Notes: generated from the sequence alone by a model not told the origin. DNA of 64,000 bases from Theristus sp. LFF4_11 (GCA_030248135.1 JASANC010002702.1:1-64000); one strand, 5' to 3'; positions 1 to 10,553 are shown, numbered from the stretch's first letter. Made by a program: numbers and translations.

Positions 1-462
1 GCAAAAATGCGATTTTTGGCTATTTTTGCCACATTTGGTAAAAAAAGACTTTACAAAATCGATTATCAATGGCGGGTCACAGCGTGAGTATCGTTTTGCA
101 GCCAAAAATGTAACCTAACTCTCTACCAACATGACAATAGCATCAGCGGTAACACACCGGTAACCAGGTGATTTTCGGCCGAAATCGACCGAAAAACCGT
201 TTTTTTTCGAACGAACGGGGTTTCCGTTGAGTCGTTTAAAATTTCATACTTGCTCAAAGTACAACAGAGAGTCATGTCAGCAAGTTTCGAGCAGAATGCG
301 TTGACCCTGGTAGACAAGAATTAGGAAAAAATGGCAAAAAAGCCATTTTTTGCCATTTTGGGCTGACCGGCCGGCGGAAAACTTTTTTAATAAAGCAAAA
401 ATGGTCCGAACCAGGCACAATTTTAGCATCACCGTAAAGCTCAAAATTTGGGCTAATTTTCT

Positions 463-1238
463 ATTATCTAAAAATGCGGGAGACGCATAAAAAAGGAGGA
501 ATATGGCCTTGTGTAAGCAGTGAAAGACTTGGCTCGACAACGCTTTTCAAGTCTCTGATGTGGTACACACGGATATAAGTACATAAGAGTTATATTTTTG
601 CGCTTTTGTTTAAAAGTTGTTTAAAAGTTGCTGAAAAGCGTAAAAAATTTGAAGTTATTTTTCAATTGTCCTCTTCAGTTTAGTCTAAAATCACACCATG
701 TGCGAAATTCTGTAAATTCTGTGCAAAAACGGAAACATCAGAGATTGCAAAACATTGCTGCATGTAGCTTTATCGTTGTTGCTAACGTACGCACCACTGT
801 GCACACAGCAGCACCAGTGCAAAAAGTGTTGTCTTCCGTTGTTTTTCACCCTTTTTTACCAAACTCTTGTGACAGGATGAACCGGTGAGCCATTGCCTTT
901 GCCACATAAGGAGACCTTGCGTTCCCCAATGGCTCTGCGATACACTTTGTGCAAACCAGTGTCAGCGATCTAAAGTCTGATGGTTATTTTAGTGGTTTTA
1001 GTGGTCGCTAAATGCTAGAAATAAAGCAAATGTGAAAGTTTATTTGTCTACAATGTACGAGGGTTGCCACTTGCAACGGAAATAAAGAATAAACGGCGCA
1101 AAAATATGACTCTTATGTACTTGTATCCGTGTGTACCACATCAGAGACTTGAAAAGCGTTGTCGAGCCAAGTCTTTCACTGCTTACACAAGGCCATATTC
1201 CTCCTTTTTTATGCGTCTCCCGCATTTTTAGATAATAT
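463..1238. mobile_element. inverted-repeat element with arms of about 140 bp
   Basis: The segment 463-603 (ATCTAAAAATGCGGGAGACG ... GTACACACGGATA) is repeated in reverse complement at 1096-1238. The part 463-890 is also homologous to the interior of the element at 27147-27881 (positions about 27390-27830). No TSD was established. Confidence 0.7.
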
Positions 1239-1334
1239 TCTGACTTTTACATAAGCCCCGAAGGTCGGACCAAAATCACAATTCTTTGGTCACACATTCT
1301 TCTAAACCCCGGACAACTCAGGTTTTTCATTTTT

Positions 1335-1915
1335 CGTTTTTAGGCCAATTTCGCATGTGCTATTTTTACGGCCGATTCCCGACAATCGTCACGATTCAGT
1401 ACCTAGAATCGCTCACATAAAAAACTAACCCAAAATGCGTGATCAGTGCATTGAATTACCCTGGAAAACAGCCTTTTCTTGTTTTTTGTTTCTGGACCGA
1501 TTTCGCAAACTTCCACGGCCGATTCGCCCGAAATCGTCACGATTCAGCATCTAGAGTTGCTCACGCAACAAAACTAACCCAAATTTCGTTATTAGCGCAT
1601 TGAATTACCCTGGAAAACACCCTTTTCTTGTTTTTCGTTCCTGGACCGATTTCGCCAATTTCCACGGCCGATTCGCCCAAAATCGTCGCGATTCAGCATC
1701 TAGAGTTGCTCACGTAAGAAAACTAATCCAAAATTCGTGATAAGCGGATTGAATTACCCTGGAAAACACCCTTTTCTTGTTTTTCGTTTCTGGACCGATT
1801 TCCCCTATTTCCACGGCCGATTCGCCCGAAATCGTCACGATTCAGCATCTAGAGTTGCTCACGTAAGAAAACTAACCCAAAATTCGTGATCAGCGCATTG
1901 AATTCCTACGGACTA
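1335..1915. repeat. tandem repeat, about 150-bp period, nearly four units
   Basis: The marker ACGATTCAG(C/T)A(T/C)CTAGA recurs at about 1389, 1541, 1691 and 1839, together with TGGACCGATTTC, CACGGCCGATTC and CCTTTTCTTGTTTTTCG. There are no conserved frames and the function is unknown. Confidence 0.85.
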
Positions 1916-1984
1916 AACATTTCTCCTATTTTTCGTAGCTCAGACAAAATTTGTAAGAGTGAAAAAATGATACCCAGTCAAAAT

Positions 1985-2495
1985 GCTACGAATTTTCAAA
2001 AAATGCACAATTTTGACCCAAAAATGCCCGGGCAAAAAATAAACTAAGTTTTTAGAATCTACGGATGAATTTACCTGAGGAAACATTTTTGTTCAACTGT
2101 GAAAGTGTCCCAGCTAAAAATTGAAAGGGCGAACACTTAAAACCCGGTGAAAAACCTGCGAACTTTCAAAAAAGCCCAATTTTTACCCCAAAAAGGGGTC
2201 TGGGTAAAAAATTAACCCGATTTTCAAAATCTCCGGATGGAATTACCCCAGGGGACATTTTTGTTCGACTGTGAAAGTGTCGCAGGCAAAAATTTAAAGG
2301 GCGAACACTTGAAACCCGATGAAAACGCTGCGAACTTTTAAAAATGCCCAAATTTTTACCCAAAAAAGTGGTCGGGGCAAAAAATTAACCCATTTTTCCA
2401 AATCTGCAGATGAAATTACCCCAAGAAACATTCCTGCTAGACTGTGAACGTGTCGCAGGTAAAAACTGAAAGCGCGAACACATGTTGATGACATA
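1985..2495. repeat. tandem repeat, about 170-bp period, about three units
   Basis: Repeated blocks include ATCTNCNGATG, GAAACATTTTTGTTC, CTGTGAAAGTGTCGCAGG and GGGCGAACACTT. It follows the 150-bp array directly but is a different unit. Confidence 0.8.
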
Positions 2496-2499
2496 CCAG

Positions 2500-4817
2500 A
2501 AAAAAAAGAGATAGAAAAATAAGTAACATCAATTTCAGAATAGGTTTTTCGTGTCTACAGCGTATGAAAAGTAGTCGGATAAAAATTTTTTCGCGGCTCC
2601 AAACACAACTTTGGGTGTTTGTTTCGTGTGCACAGAAACAGGTTTGTGGCTTATTAATAGGTTCGCGCAGGACGCTGATGAAATTTGAAAAACGCGCGCG
2701 CGAGGATAACGGCTCATATAATGCGTGATGCGCTGTCCGCTCGCTGCGCTCGCTCGCGCATCCGCATGATTATCGTGAAATTTTCGGCGAATTTCTGAAC
2801 AGGGCGTTTTAAGAAAATCTTTGCCGCAAAAGCCAGAATTTGAGGCCAAAACTGAAAATTCAGTAAATGTACTCAAAAAGTAATGGATCTGATTCAGAAT
2901 TTTCTCCTCTTTCACGTGGTTACCTCGGATTTGCGTAAAATTGCTTTAAAAGCTAAAAAAATGCAATTCTGCGATCGGTCGCCGGAGTCACCGGCGCCCG
3001 TCGGCCAGCACATAAAATGGCCCATAACTCGGGTTACGGTAGGTGTTTGGCCGAAAAATTTTGTGCGCTTACTCAGGACACTTAGTAGGATCGTTTTAGC
3101 CCAAAATGTCAAAATTCCATTTTTTGGCCATCGAGCGCTAGTCATACCGCTCTTATGTGCAAGACGTTTTAAATGTAAATATGGTCATGCAAAACCACAA
3201 ACTAGCAAACCTGCACGCAGCAATTTGTATTATTCGTTTATTTTCTCCTATTTTGACATTTCATTTCACCCAATATTCGTTTATTTTACCGTAATTGACG
3301 GATTCAGTGCATCGTAGGTCGCCCTGTCCGGCATCACAATCACTCGGCCATCTGTAATTAACCAGAGACATGCGTTTCGTAAAATAACCATTGGGAATCA
3401 ATCAATACGCAAATTCTCCATTAGCACAACTGGCGGACAACGTAACGTTTAAGGCGCTGTGCTGTTGTGTGTTGTGTGATTTGCTTATTTTTTGTTGTTA
3501 TTTCATTTGTAGGGCTCCATTACAGTGCCAGGTGCAAAAACAACTTTAGCTACAACCTTCGCTGCTGCCACTGTGTAACAGTTTGCTTTTCAAAAGAACC
3601 AAGGAATCGTTGTTGCATTTAGTAAGCTCTGATAGCGTTGTCTCGCACGTGAATTGGATAAATCTTCCGCGGTTTGCTGCTGAATTTGTCGACAACTCGA
3701 AAGCCTTCGATTTCATACCTGGCTAAAAATATCGCCTAAAATCCCCACCACCAACAACAACAACAAGTGAACTCGGTCTTGTATCATTGAACTTGGCCTT
3801 AGTGGTGTGTTGAAGCCCACACCCAGAACAGGTACGGTATGGCCGGTTAAACATGGCAGCTTTTTTTCAGGGTGCAAGGAGCGCGCGAATTTTGAATGAA
3901 AGAACAAAAGACTGTGTCAGAAAACAAATTGTGTGCCAAATTTGACGCGTTTTTTTAACTACATACTGGGTTATCCGCGATATTCTGTTCATTCTTTCTC
4001 CCTTGCACACATGATTGGGAATTTTGCTGGCATTTTTGAAAAAAAGCAACTCCTAGTCTGCGACTAATCCCGCCTTGATTGGACTGCCTCATTTATTCGG
4101 CCATACTGTATCGATCTCCGAACCTTAAATAACACTTTAACCTTTTGTACGTTTCCAGCCAATTGCGCTACTCAGTACCCGCGGCCCTCTCTTTTTTGGT
4201 CTTTTTTGAATGACGTCATACTTATACCATACCAACCACAACTAAAACGTTACTCTGTACTGCGAAGTCATCATGATACTCTTTGGTCATCCGCGACAGC
4301 GCCTTAAAACACCGTTTGCAAATAAGAGATAGTCTAGCGCTACATGGAAAAGTTTTTAAACCAAGGGTGCAGGGACATTCTACTATTCAAGGCGCTTCAG
4401 GTTTACTCCCTGAGTCCACCCTGATTATGCCTATAAAGGTCGTTTTTAGGGTGCGGAAGTTAAAAAACCCTCGATTTTTTGCGATTTTTCGCAAAGTGTA
4501 CCTTTTTAGCCCTACCGTATCTCGTTGTTGCACAGTTTCTGGAACCTCACACAGTATTCACGTGAAAGATCTTGCGGAGTTTTTTAAGGCACTGTATTAA
4601 TGAGCCCTTGCAGGGGGGTCACTGAGGCGCTACGACGCTAGTTAAAATTACTTTTTTTTGAAAAATTACGTCATTTTTTAATTTTTTTTTGAGCTCATAA
4701 ACACAATTTTTTTGATTTTCATTTTTAGTTCTACAGGGGGGTTTTCGGGGTCGCTGAATTTGAATCTGACCTTAGATTTTTGCCCCGGGCACTTTTTTAC
4801 CTAAACATTGAGCAAAA
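2500..4817. other. spacer without a recognisable gene
   Basis: Open frames at 2535-2915 and 2883-3317 lack homology that I can recognise, overlap on opposite strands, and have no splice or composition support. CGCTCGCTGCGCTCGCTCGCG near 2737 is a small palindromic GC patch. The SINE fragment at 3718 is the only identified item. Confidence 0.6.
3718..3768 (+). mobile_element. SINE 3' end fragment
   Basis: GGCTAAAAATATCGCCTAAA followed by a CCAACAACAACAAC tail matches the last 50 bp of the SINE at 56119. The head is absent. Confidence 0.6.
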
Positions 4818-6035
4818 ACACATTTTTTTGCGTTTTCAGTGGTTTTGGTTTAATGTTTTAATTTTATGCGTGGATTTTATTAAAAAACCTATTTTCTAAT
4901 AGCTTTACAATCGTTGTACTTGAATCAGTTTTTATATTTTGCAACTGACCGCTTGCTCACCCAAAAAAAGATTAAAATGTAGATTTTTTTTGCTTTTTTT
5001 ATATGTTTTCGTTTTACAGTAAAGAAAATCAGTTCAGAAACAACTTTTAATTTTATTTTTTTAATTCTCCAGAAGGTTTTCAAAATCTTTCAATCCGAAT
5101 CTGATTTTACAATTTTGCCCCGGGCATTTTTTTGCCCAAAAATTGAGCAAAAACACTTTTTTTCGCGTTTTCCAGTGTTTTTTTTGTTTTAATTTGTAAT
5201 TTTAAGTGTGGATTTTTATTTAAAAACCTATTTTCTAATATCTTTACAACTGCTGTACTTGAATCCGTTATTATATTTTGTAACGGACCACTTTCTCACC
5301 CAAAAATGTAAAAAAACATGGATTTTTGCCGTTTTCAGACGTTTTCGTTTCATAGTAATAAATAAGTTTGAAAACAATTTTTAAAACCCCGTCCTAGAAG
5401 TTCCCAAATGCGCCGAATCCATATCTGTAGGCAAATTGTACAACGTACCCATTATTAACCCTTATAAATGGGTAAAATTCTACACTGTAGTCTTTCTGTA
5501 GACGTTTTTCTTTTTTATGTTTGAACCAGACTTGTAAATTGATGTTAATTTGTCCTCGAGAATTTTTTACGCCGCTGAAGTTGAATTTGTTTTTGGTTTT
5601 TTAAAACTGGTGCTTTTTTACCCCAATTTTATCCAAATGGGTAAAAACTCACTTTCAGCTTTTTGTTTGAAACGTAGATTATGAATGGTTTTGCGTTTTT
5701 TTGATGCTTGAGATTGATGAATTCAAGTCTGCTGTCATGCACCGAGACTAGTGTTTTAACCCAAAAGGGTAAAAAGTGGGGCAAAACAAAGGGGCAAATG
5801 TGTATTCGGTATGGGTACATGTCAGTCTGTCCGTCTTGAGAAAAAACTTGAGAGCTTCAAAAAATCAAAGACTAATGAAAATTAAATACACTAACTAACT
5901 GGAATACAGAACCTTTCAACCTTTACAAGCTTGTTTCTCACAAAAAGCAAAAAGACCTGAAATAACGCAAGTGCAGAAGTATTTACCCTTTTGGGTTAAA
6001 ATACTAGTCTCGGTGCATGACAGCAGACTTGAATT

Positions 6036-6331
6036 TGTGGTGAACGGGCCAAGTAGCTGGAGCATGGGCGCGTGTATGCGCGCTGCACGTGCCTATGTTT
6101 TGGCTGCTTGGTCCTGGGCTCGCTCTGGATGTGTGTGCAATGTGGAACGCTCGCAATGTGGAATGCAATGGAACACGAATGCAATGCGTGATAAGAAATT
6201 TTATACCATGAAAACGCTGTCTTCTTGATAACGATTTTTAGTCTGTTTTCACTGTGTATTTTTTCGTCTGTTGACTGTGTATTTTTCGTGAGTAAAACTT
6301 GAATCAACTAAATCAACAGTACGTCGCAATA
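6036..6331 (+). repeat. left LTR of the TRIM-like element
   Basis: It begins TGTGGTGAACG and ends GTCGCAATA. It differs from the right LTR at three bases, one of which breaks the AATAAA signal (here AGTAAA). Confidence 0.93.
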
Positions 6332-6336
6332 TTTTT

Positions 6337-6386
6337 TGGCATCCCCTGCGGGAGTCGAACCCGCGACCTTTGGATTAGAAGTCCAA
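6337..6386 (+). promoter_or_regulatory. extended primer-binding site complementary to tRNA-Arg(UCU) positions 27-76
   Basis: Reverse-complemented, the 50 bases read as a complete tRNA 3' part: anticodon stem and loop with TCT anticodon, 5-nt variable loop, T arm with GGTTCGACTCC, acceptor strand, G73 and CCA. The count of 5+7+5+5+5+7+5+7+1+3 is exactly 50 nt. The plus strand begins TGG, as expected for a primer-binding site. It is not a tRNA gene, because the D arm and 5' acceptor strand are absent. Confidence 0.88.
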
Positions 6387-6854
6387 ATTGATCTCTTATT
6401 CGATTGTGTCGACATCAACAGCCGGTCTGGACGAACCGTTCCCAATTTGAGGGCTAGTCTGCTGGACACTGACTTGGCGGGATTCGACGCAATTATAATT
6501 GCAATCGGAACTAATGAACTACGTCAGGGTACAAGCATCAACGAGATAGTCGCAAGTTTCGCTCATTTGGTCAATACGCTTCGAAATCGCAAATCGTACG
6601 AAGGTCAAATTGTTGGACTACCAATTCCGCCAGTGAAGAAGCACTGTAACAACCGAATCGTCTCTACGAACAAGGCCATCCAAACTTCTCTAATTCTGAA
6701 TCGAAAAGTCGCTTCCCGGTGCCCAGAAATGACAATTATCGACGCAAAATCAGTGGGGCATACATACGATGGCATCCACTATGCCCCCAGTTGTTTGCGA
6801 AAACTACTCTCACATTTCCAATCAAAATCTTGCATGCGATTGTTCAAAGATTGA
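6387..6854 (+). pseudogene. SGNH-hydrolase-like fragment carried inside the TRIM element
   Basis: An open frame of about 155 residues ends at TGA 6852-6854. It shows SGNH/GDSL landmarks: a block II-like SGRTVPNL, a block III IAIGTNELRQG with the oxyanion Asn, and a block V DGIH with the catalytic Asp and His. The block I GDS nucleophile is missing, because the fragment starts directly at the primer-site junction. No ATG precedes the conserved part; the open frame runs backward through the antisense tRNA sequence. Possible origins are capture of a host esterase gene or of the esterase domain found in some LINE ORF1 proteins. It is unlikely to be an active enzyme. Confidence 0.65.
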
Positions 6855-6883
6855 ACGTAATTCATATTTTTTGCCTGTGGGAG

Positions 6884-7179
6884 TGTGGTGAACGGGCCAA
6901 GTAGCTGGAGCATGGGCGCGTGTATGCGCGCTGCACGTGCCTATGTTTTGGCTGCTTGGTCCTGGGCTCGCTCTGGATGTGTGTGCAATGTGGAACGCTC
7001 GCAATGTGGAATGCAATGGAACACAAATGCAATGCGTGATAAGAAATTTTATACCATGAAAACGCTGTCTTCTTGCTAACGATTTTTAGTCTGTTTTCAC
7101 TGTGTATTTTTTCGTCTGTTGACTGTGTATTTTTCGTGAATAAAACTTGAATCAACTAAATCAACAGTACGTCGCAATA
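6884..7179 (+). repeat. right LTR of the TRIM-like element
   Basis: It is 99% identical to the left LTR. It carries an intact AATAAA at 7139-7144, where the transcript would be polyadenylated. It is preceded by a short purine-rich stretch (GTGGGAG, 6877-6883), a plausible but short polypurine tract. Confidence 0.93.
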
Positions 7180-8859
7180 GAATTCATCAATCTCAAGCAT
7201 CAAAGAAACGCAAAACCATTCATAATGTACGTTTCAAACAGAAAGCTGAAAGTGACAGTTTTTACCCAATTGGGTAAAATTGGGGCAAAAAAAGCACCAG
7301 TTTTAAAAAAACCAAAAACAAATTTAACTTCAGCGGCGTAAAAAATTCTCGAGGACAAATTAACATCAATTTACAAGTCTGGTTCAAACACAAAAAAGAA
7401 AAACGTCTAAAAAAGACTACAGTGTAGATTTTTACCCATTTATAAGGGTTAATAATGGGTCAGTTGTAAAATTTGCCTACAGATATGGATTCGGCGCATT
7501 TGGGAACTTCTACGAAGGGGTTTTAAAAATTGTTTTCAAACTTATTTATTACTATGAAACGAAAACGTCTGAAAACGGCAAAAAAATCCATGTTTTACCC
7601 ATTTTTGGGTGAGAAAGTGGTCCGTTACAAAATATAATAACGTATTCAAGTACTGCAGTTGTAAAGCTATGTACCACTGGAAAACGCGAAAAAAAGTGTT
7701 TTTGCCCAATTTTTGGGCAAAAAATGCCCGGGGCAAAAATGTAAAATCAGATTCGGATTGAAAGATTTTGAAAACTTTCTGGAGAATAAAAAATTAAAAT
7801 TAAAAGTTGTTTCTGAACTAATTTTTTTCACTGTGAAACGAAAACACATGAAAAAAAGCAAAAAATCAACATTTTACCCATTTTTTGGGTGAGCAAGCGG
7901 TCAGTTGCAAAATATAAAAACTGATTCAAATACAACGGTTGTAAAGCTATCAGAAAATAGTTTTTTTAAATAAAATCCATGCATAAAATTAAAACATTAA
8001 AACAAAAAACACTGAAAAACGCAAAAAAAGTGCAAACGGTGTTAACATACGATTGACAACTAATTGCAGTTGTTGCTGTTCAAACTGACCGAAAGCGAAA
8101 TATGAAAGAAAACCAACAATGAAGAACGGTTGCAATTGTTTTTTTTTAAATCAGGTTGCAAAACGACATCGAACTTGCAAGTGCACATTGCACTTTGCTT
8201 TCAAGACAATACTTTTCATTATCATTTGGCTGAAACGTTGAAACATTTGAGAACTTTTTCAAAAACAGAAAAAAGTGTTGTAAAATTATTGCTTGAAACT
8301 TTTTCGAAAACAGAAAAGTTTTAAGGTATATGTTAAGGTATAAAAAACAGTGTTTTTTAAATGGTTTTTTTATTTAAACGTCACTTTTTATATTTTTTGT
8401 TTATTTTTTTTATATTTTCACTGTACAAAAAAGGATTGGCTTAGAGCAGGCTGAACGGGTGAAAAACATAACAGCAAAATTATAAACTTCGCATTTCTAA
8501 TTTGTTTTCAAAACGCGGGTTTAATTAGAAATGTGTCAATTTTAAAAACAAAATTTCAAAATTGCAATTACATTTCATTCAAAACCGATTTCTTTATAAA
8601 ATGTTACTTTTTGTCGTTTCAATTCAACTAACTTTAAAATCGCTTCTTATATTTTTAACGGGAACAGCAATTGACCGTTAGTAACAAAAAACTTCAAAAG
8701 GGAATGCAGTAAAAATTGTGTTTTTGATCAGAAGATTGTTTTCGATCATTTGAACGGGAACGACTAAAGCAGCTCCAAATCAAAATGCAATGCATTTTTA
8801 GCACGGTTCAAAAGGCCAGCAAAATCCACTCAAAAATAATAATTGTATTTATCAGCTAA

Positions 8860-8889
8860 CCGTGCCGAAGGCACGGGTCAATTGGCTAG
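8860..8889 (+). mobile_element. candidate Helitron 3' terminus
   Basis: A 7-bp stem CCGTGCC-GAA-GGCACGG is followed nine bases later by CTAG and a T. A short GC hairpin close upstream of CTRR, inserted before T, is the Helitron 3' signature. The 5' TC end was not identified and no Rep/helicase sequence is present, so any element would be non-autonomous. Confidence 0.45.
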
Positions 8890-9294
8890 TATTACCAACA
8901 ACACCACCGGTGGAATACCTTTTTTGTGCACCTTTTGGTGTTTTAAATAAAAAAATGACAGTAAAAACAGCTGAGCAGTCTACCACGCTCACTTCTGTTT
9001 TCTCACGGCCAATTTTTAAACACGAAAATGGTACTCGAAAGAGTTTTGATGCAATCTTTTTCAGAAAAATTTTCTCACCGTGGTATCGTATGAAAGAGAA
9101 AGAAAACCTACTTTTTAAAGGACCCCTGGGCAGCGTTTATGTCACACAAAACCGAGTAAAATTCTGCAAATTTCATTTTGCACGAGGGAATCAAACACTT
9201 CCCTGCACGTTAAGCCGATTACCCTGCGACCTGCGCATCCAAATCACAAACGACCGCAAACAACGCTCTCGCCACTTTTTATCGGGTCGTGACA

Positions 9295-9395
9295 AAACAC
9301 CAACCCAACCCAACCCAACCCAACAGTGAAAAAAAACGTGACAAAACACCAACCCAACCCAACCCAACTTACACGTGACAAAACACCAACACCAA
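9295..9395 (+). repeat. AACCC/CCAAC simple repeat cluster
   Basis: Short runs of CCAACCCAACC and repeated ACAAAACACCAAC occur here. They are simple sequence and too short and irregular to call a telomere remnant. Confidence 0.6.
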
Positions 9396-9429
9396 CTGTT
9401 GGTGTTTTATAAAAAAGATTTAAAATTTA

Positions 9430-10308
9430 AAAAAATGGGTTTTGGGAGTACGGTAACAACTCCTAGGATGACGGTAACGACACCACGGGTTACGGTAACC
9501 CTGTAGTTGGTCTTGACACGATTTTTCCAAAATCACCCTGATCGTCTCGAAAACTTACTAGAATGTTGGAAACCATTCATATAATGGCGGGAAACATTCG
9601 TATGTTCAAAATACAAGGGTTACGGTAGTTTTTGGGTCTTGACACGAAGATCCTGAAACTGCATTTTTTTCTCCGAAATAGCTGTTAAATTTGTTTCAGA
9701 AACATGCGGCATTGTCATAAAACGTCAAATTTTGAGTTCAAGGATTACGGTAACCCTGTAGTGGGTCTTGAAACGATTTTTCCAAAATAACCCTGATCGT
9801 CTCGAAAAGTTACTAGAATGTTGGAAACCATTCATATAATGGCGGGAAACATTCGTATGTTCAAAATACAAGGGTTACGGTAGTTTTTGGGTCTTGACAC
9901 GAAGTTGCTGAAACTGCATTTTTTCTTTGAAATAGCTGTTAAATTTGTTTCAGAAACATGCGGCATTGTCATAAAACGTCAAATTTTGAGTTCAAGGATT
10001 ACGGTAACCCTGTAGTGGGTCTTGACTCAATTTTTTCAAAATCACCCTATCGTCACGAAAACTTACTACAGTCCATCTGGAAAATATATGCAACATGACG
10101 CAAACATGACATCATGACCAACCAATTAGCGCTGAGAACACCTCATGATTAACCAATCAGCGCTGTGAGTTGCTATGACCAACCAATCAGGTAGTTGCAT
10201 ATATTAGCGAGATTGACTGTAGAATGTTGGAAACCATTCAGATAATGGCGGGAAACATTCGCATGTTCAAAATACAAGGGTTACGGTAGTTTTTGGGTCT
10301 TGACACGA
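9430..10308. repeat. tandem repeat, about 255-bp period, about three units
   Basis: Units start at the GGNTTACGGTAACCCTGTAG motif at about 9487, 9742 and 9996. Within each unit a second GGGTTACGGTAG half-motif occurs. The third unit is split by the 151-bp MITE. No reading frame is shared between units. Confidence 0.88.
10069..10219. mobile_element. 151-bp Tc1/mariner-type MITE inside a tandem repeat unit
   Basis: The inverted termini CAGTCCATCTGG and CGAGATTGACTG (outer 5 bp identical, then ATATATGCAAC) are flanked by TA at 10067-10068 and 10220-10221. The two sister tandem units near 9560 and 9825 have the empty site ACTTACTAGAATG. The interior contains three copies of an ACCAAT(C/T)AG motif. 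Confidence 0.9.
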
Positions 10309-10319
10309 ACTCTTCATCT

Positions 10320-10497
10320 TTATTATCTTTTCTTTAAAGCTGTAGACGTAAGAGGAAACTAGTTTCAATCTGTATGACCCTGCCTTATTTTGGGGACTCT
10401 CCGATGTCTTTGCCAATTTTGAATTCGCGCTTCCTGCATGAAACGGCTTACCCATTTATGCGCGCATTTAGACGCGGGACCAAAATAAAAGATATTA
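10320..10497. mobile_element. short dispersed MITE, TTATTATCTTTT termini, copy 1
   Basis: It shares ends and interior (GGAAACTAGTTTCAATC, TTTTGAATTC, GACGCGGGACCAAAATAAAA) with a copy in the unc-62 intron at 49750. The ends are inverted (ATCTTTTCTTT versus AAAATAAAAGAT). The TSD is not certain. It directly follows the 255-bp tandem array. Confidence 0.75.
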
Positions 10498-10553
10498 TAA
10501 ATCTTTGTAAAATGGAAATCTAAACCACAGGACCAGACACTCACCGTCGAGAC

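Larger units (their letters stand above)
6036..7179 (+). mobile_element. miniature LTR retrotransposon (TRIM-like), complete
   Basis: Two 296-bp direct repeats (6036-6331 and 6884-7179) differ at three positions. They flank a 552-bp interior. The ends are TG...TA. The 5-bp target duplication GAATT sits at 6031-6035 and 7180-7184, and the unoccupied site with one GAATT is preserved in the opposite arm of the surrounding foldback near 5718. A primer-binding site complementary to tRNA-Arg(UCU) starts five bases after the left LTR. The interior has no reverse transcriptase, integrase or gag, so the element depends on another retrotransposon. Confidence 0.93.
4818..8028. mobile_element. large foldback element, arms about 0.9-1.0 kb, interrupted by the TRIM
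   Basis: The sequence from about 4818 to 5812 reappears in reverse complement at 5977-6035 plus 7185-8028, with a central spacer of about 160 bp (5813-5976). Landmarks found in both arms include GACTAGTGTTTTAACCCAAA-type sequence, the GAATTCATCAATCTCAAGC segment, GCCCCGGGCA and CAACTGACCGCTTGCTCACCC. Each arm contains diverged internal repeats of about 340 bp with the same landmarks. No terminal TSD was identified and no transposase was seen. Confidence 0.75.
8029..9429. other. spacer between foldback and tandem array
   Basis: AT-rich sequence ends at the candidate Helitron 3' hairpin (8860). The open frame 8862-9329 begins inside that hairpin and runs into CCAAC simple repeats, so it is not accepted as a gene. 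Confidence 0.6.

Noticed and set aside
2535..3317. Two overlapping open frames of 126 and 144 residues
   Set aside because: Opposite strands overlap, there is no recognised motif, and they lie next to satellite-like repeats.
6337..6386. A tRNA-Arg gene on the minus strand
   Set aside because: Only positions 27-76 are present, with the CCA included. There is no D arm or 5' acceptor strand. Position directly after an LTR makes it a primer-binding site.
6336..6854. A functional SGNH hydrolase gene
   Set aside because: The open frame has no ATG before the conserved blocks, starts in antisense tRNA sequence and lacks the GDS nucleophile block.
8862..9329. A 155-residue open frame
   Set aside because: It starts inside a Helitron-like hairpin, ends in simple repeats and shows no recognisable domain or splice context.
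9300..9395. Interstitial telomere
   Set aside because: The CCAACC repeats are short and irregular and do not match TTAGGC, the usual nematode telomere unit.
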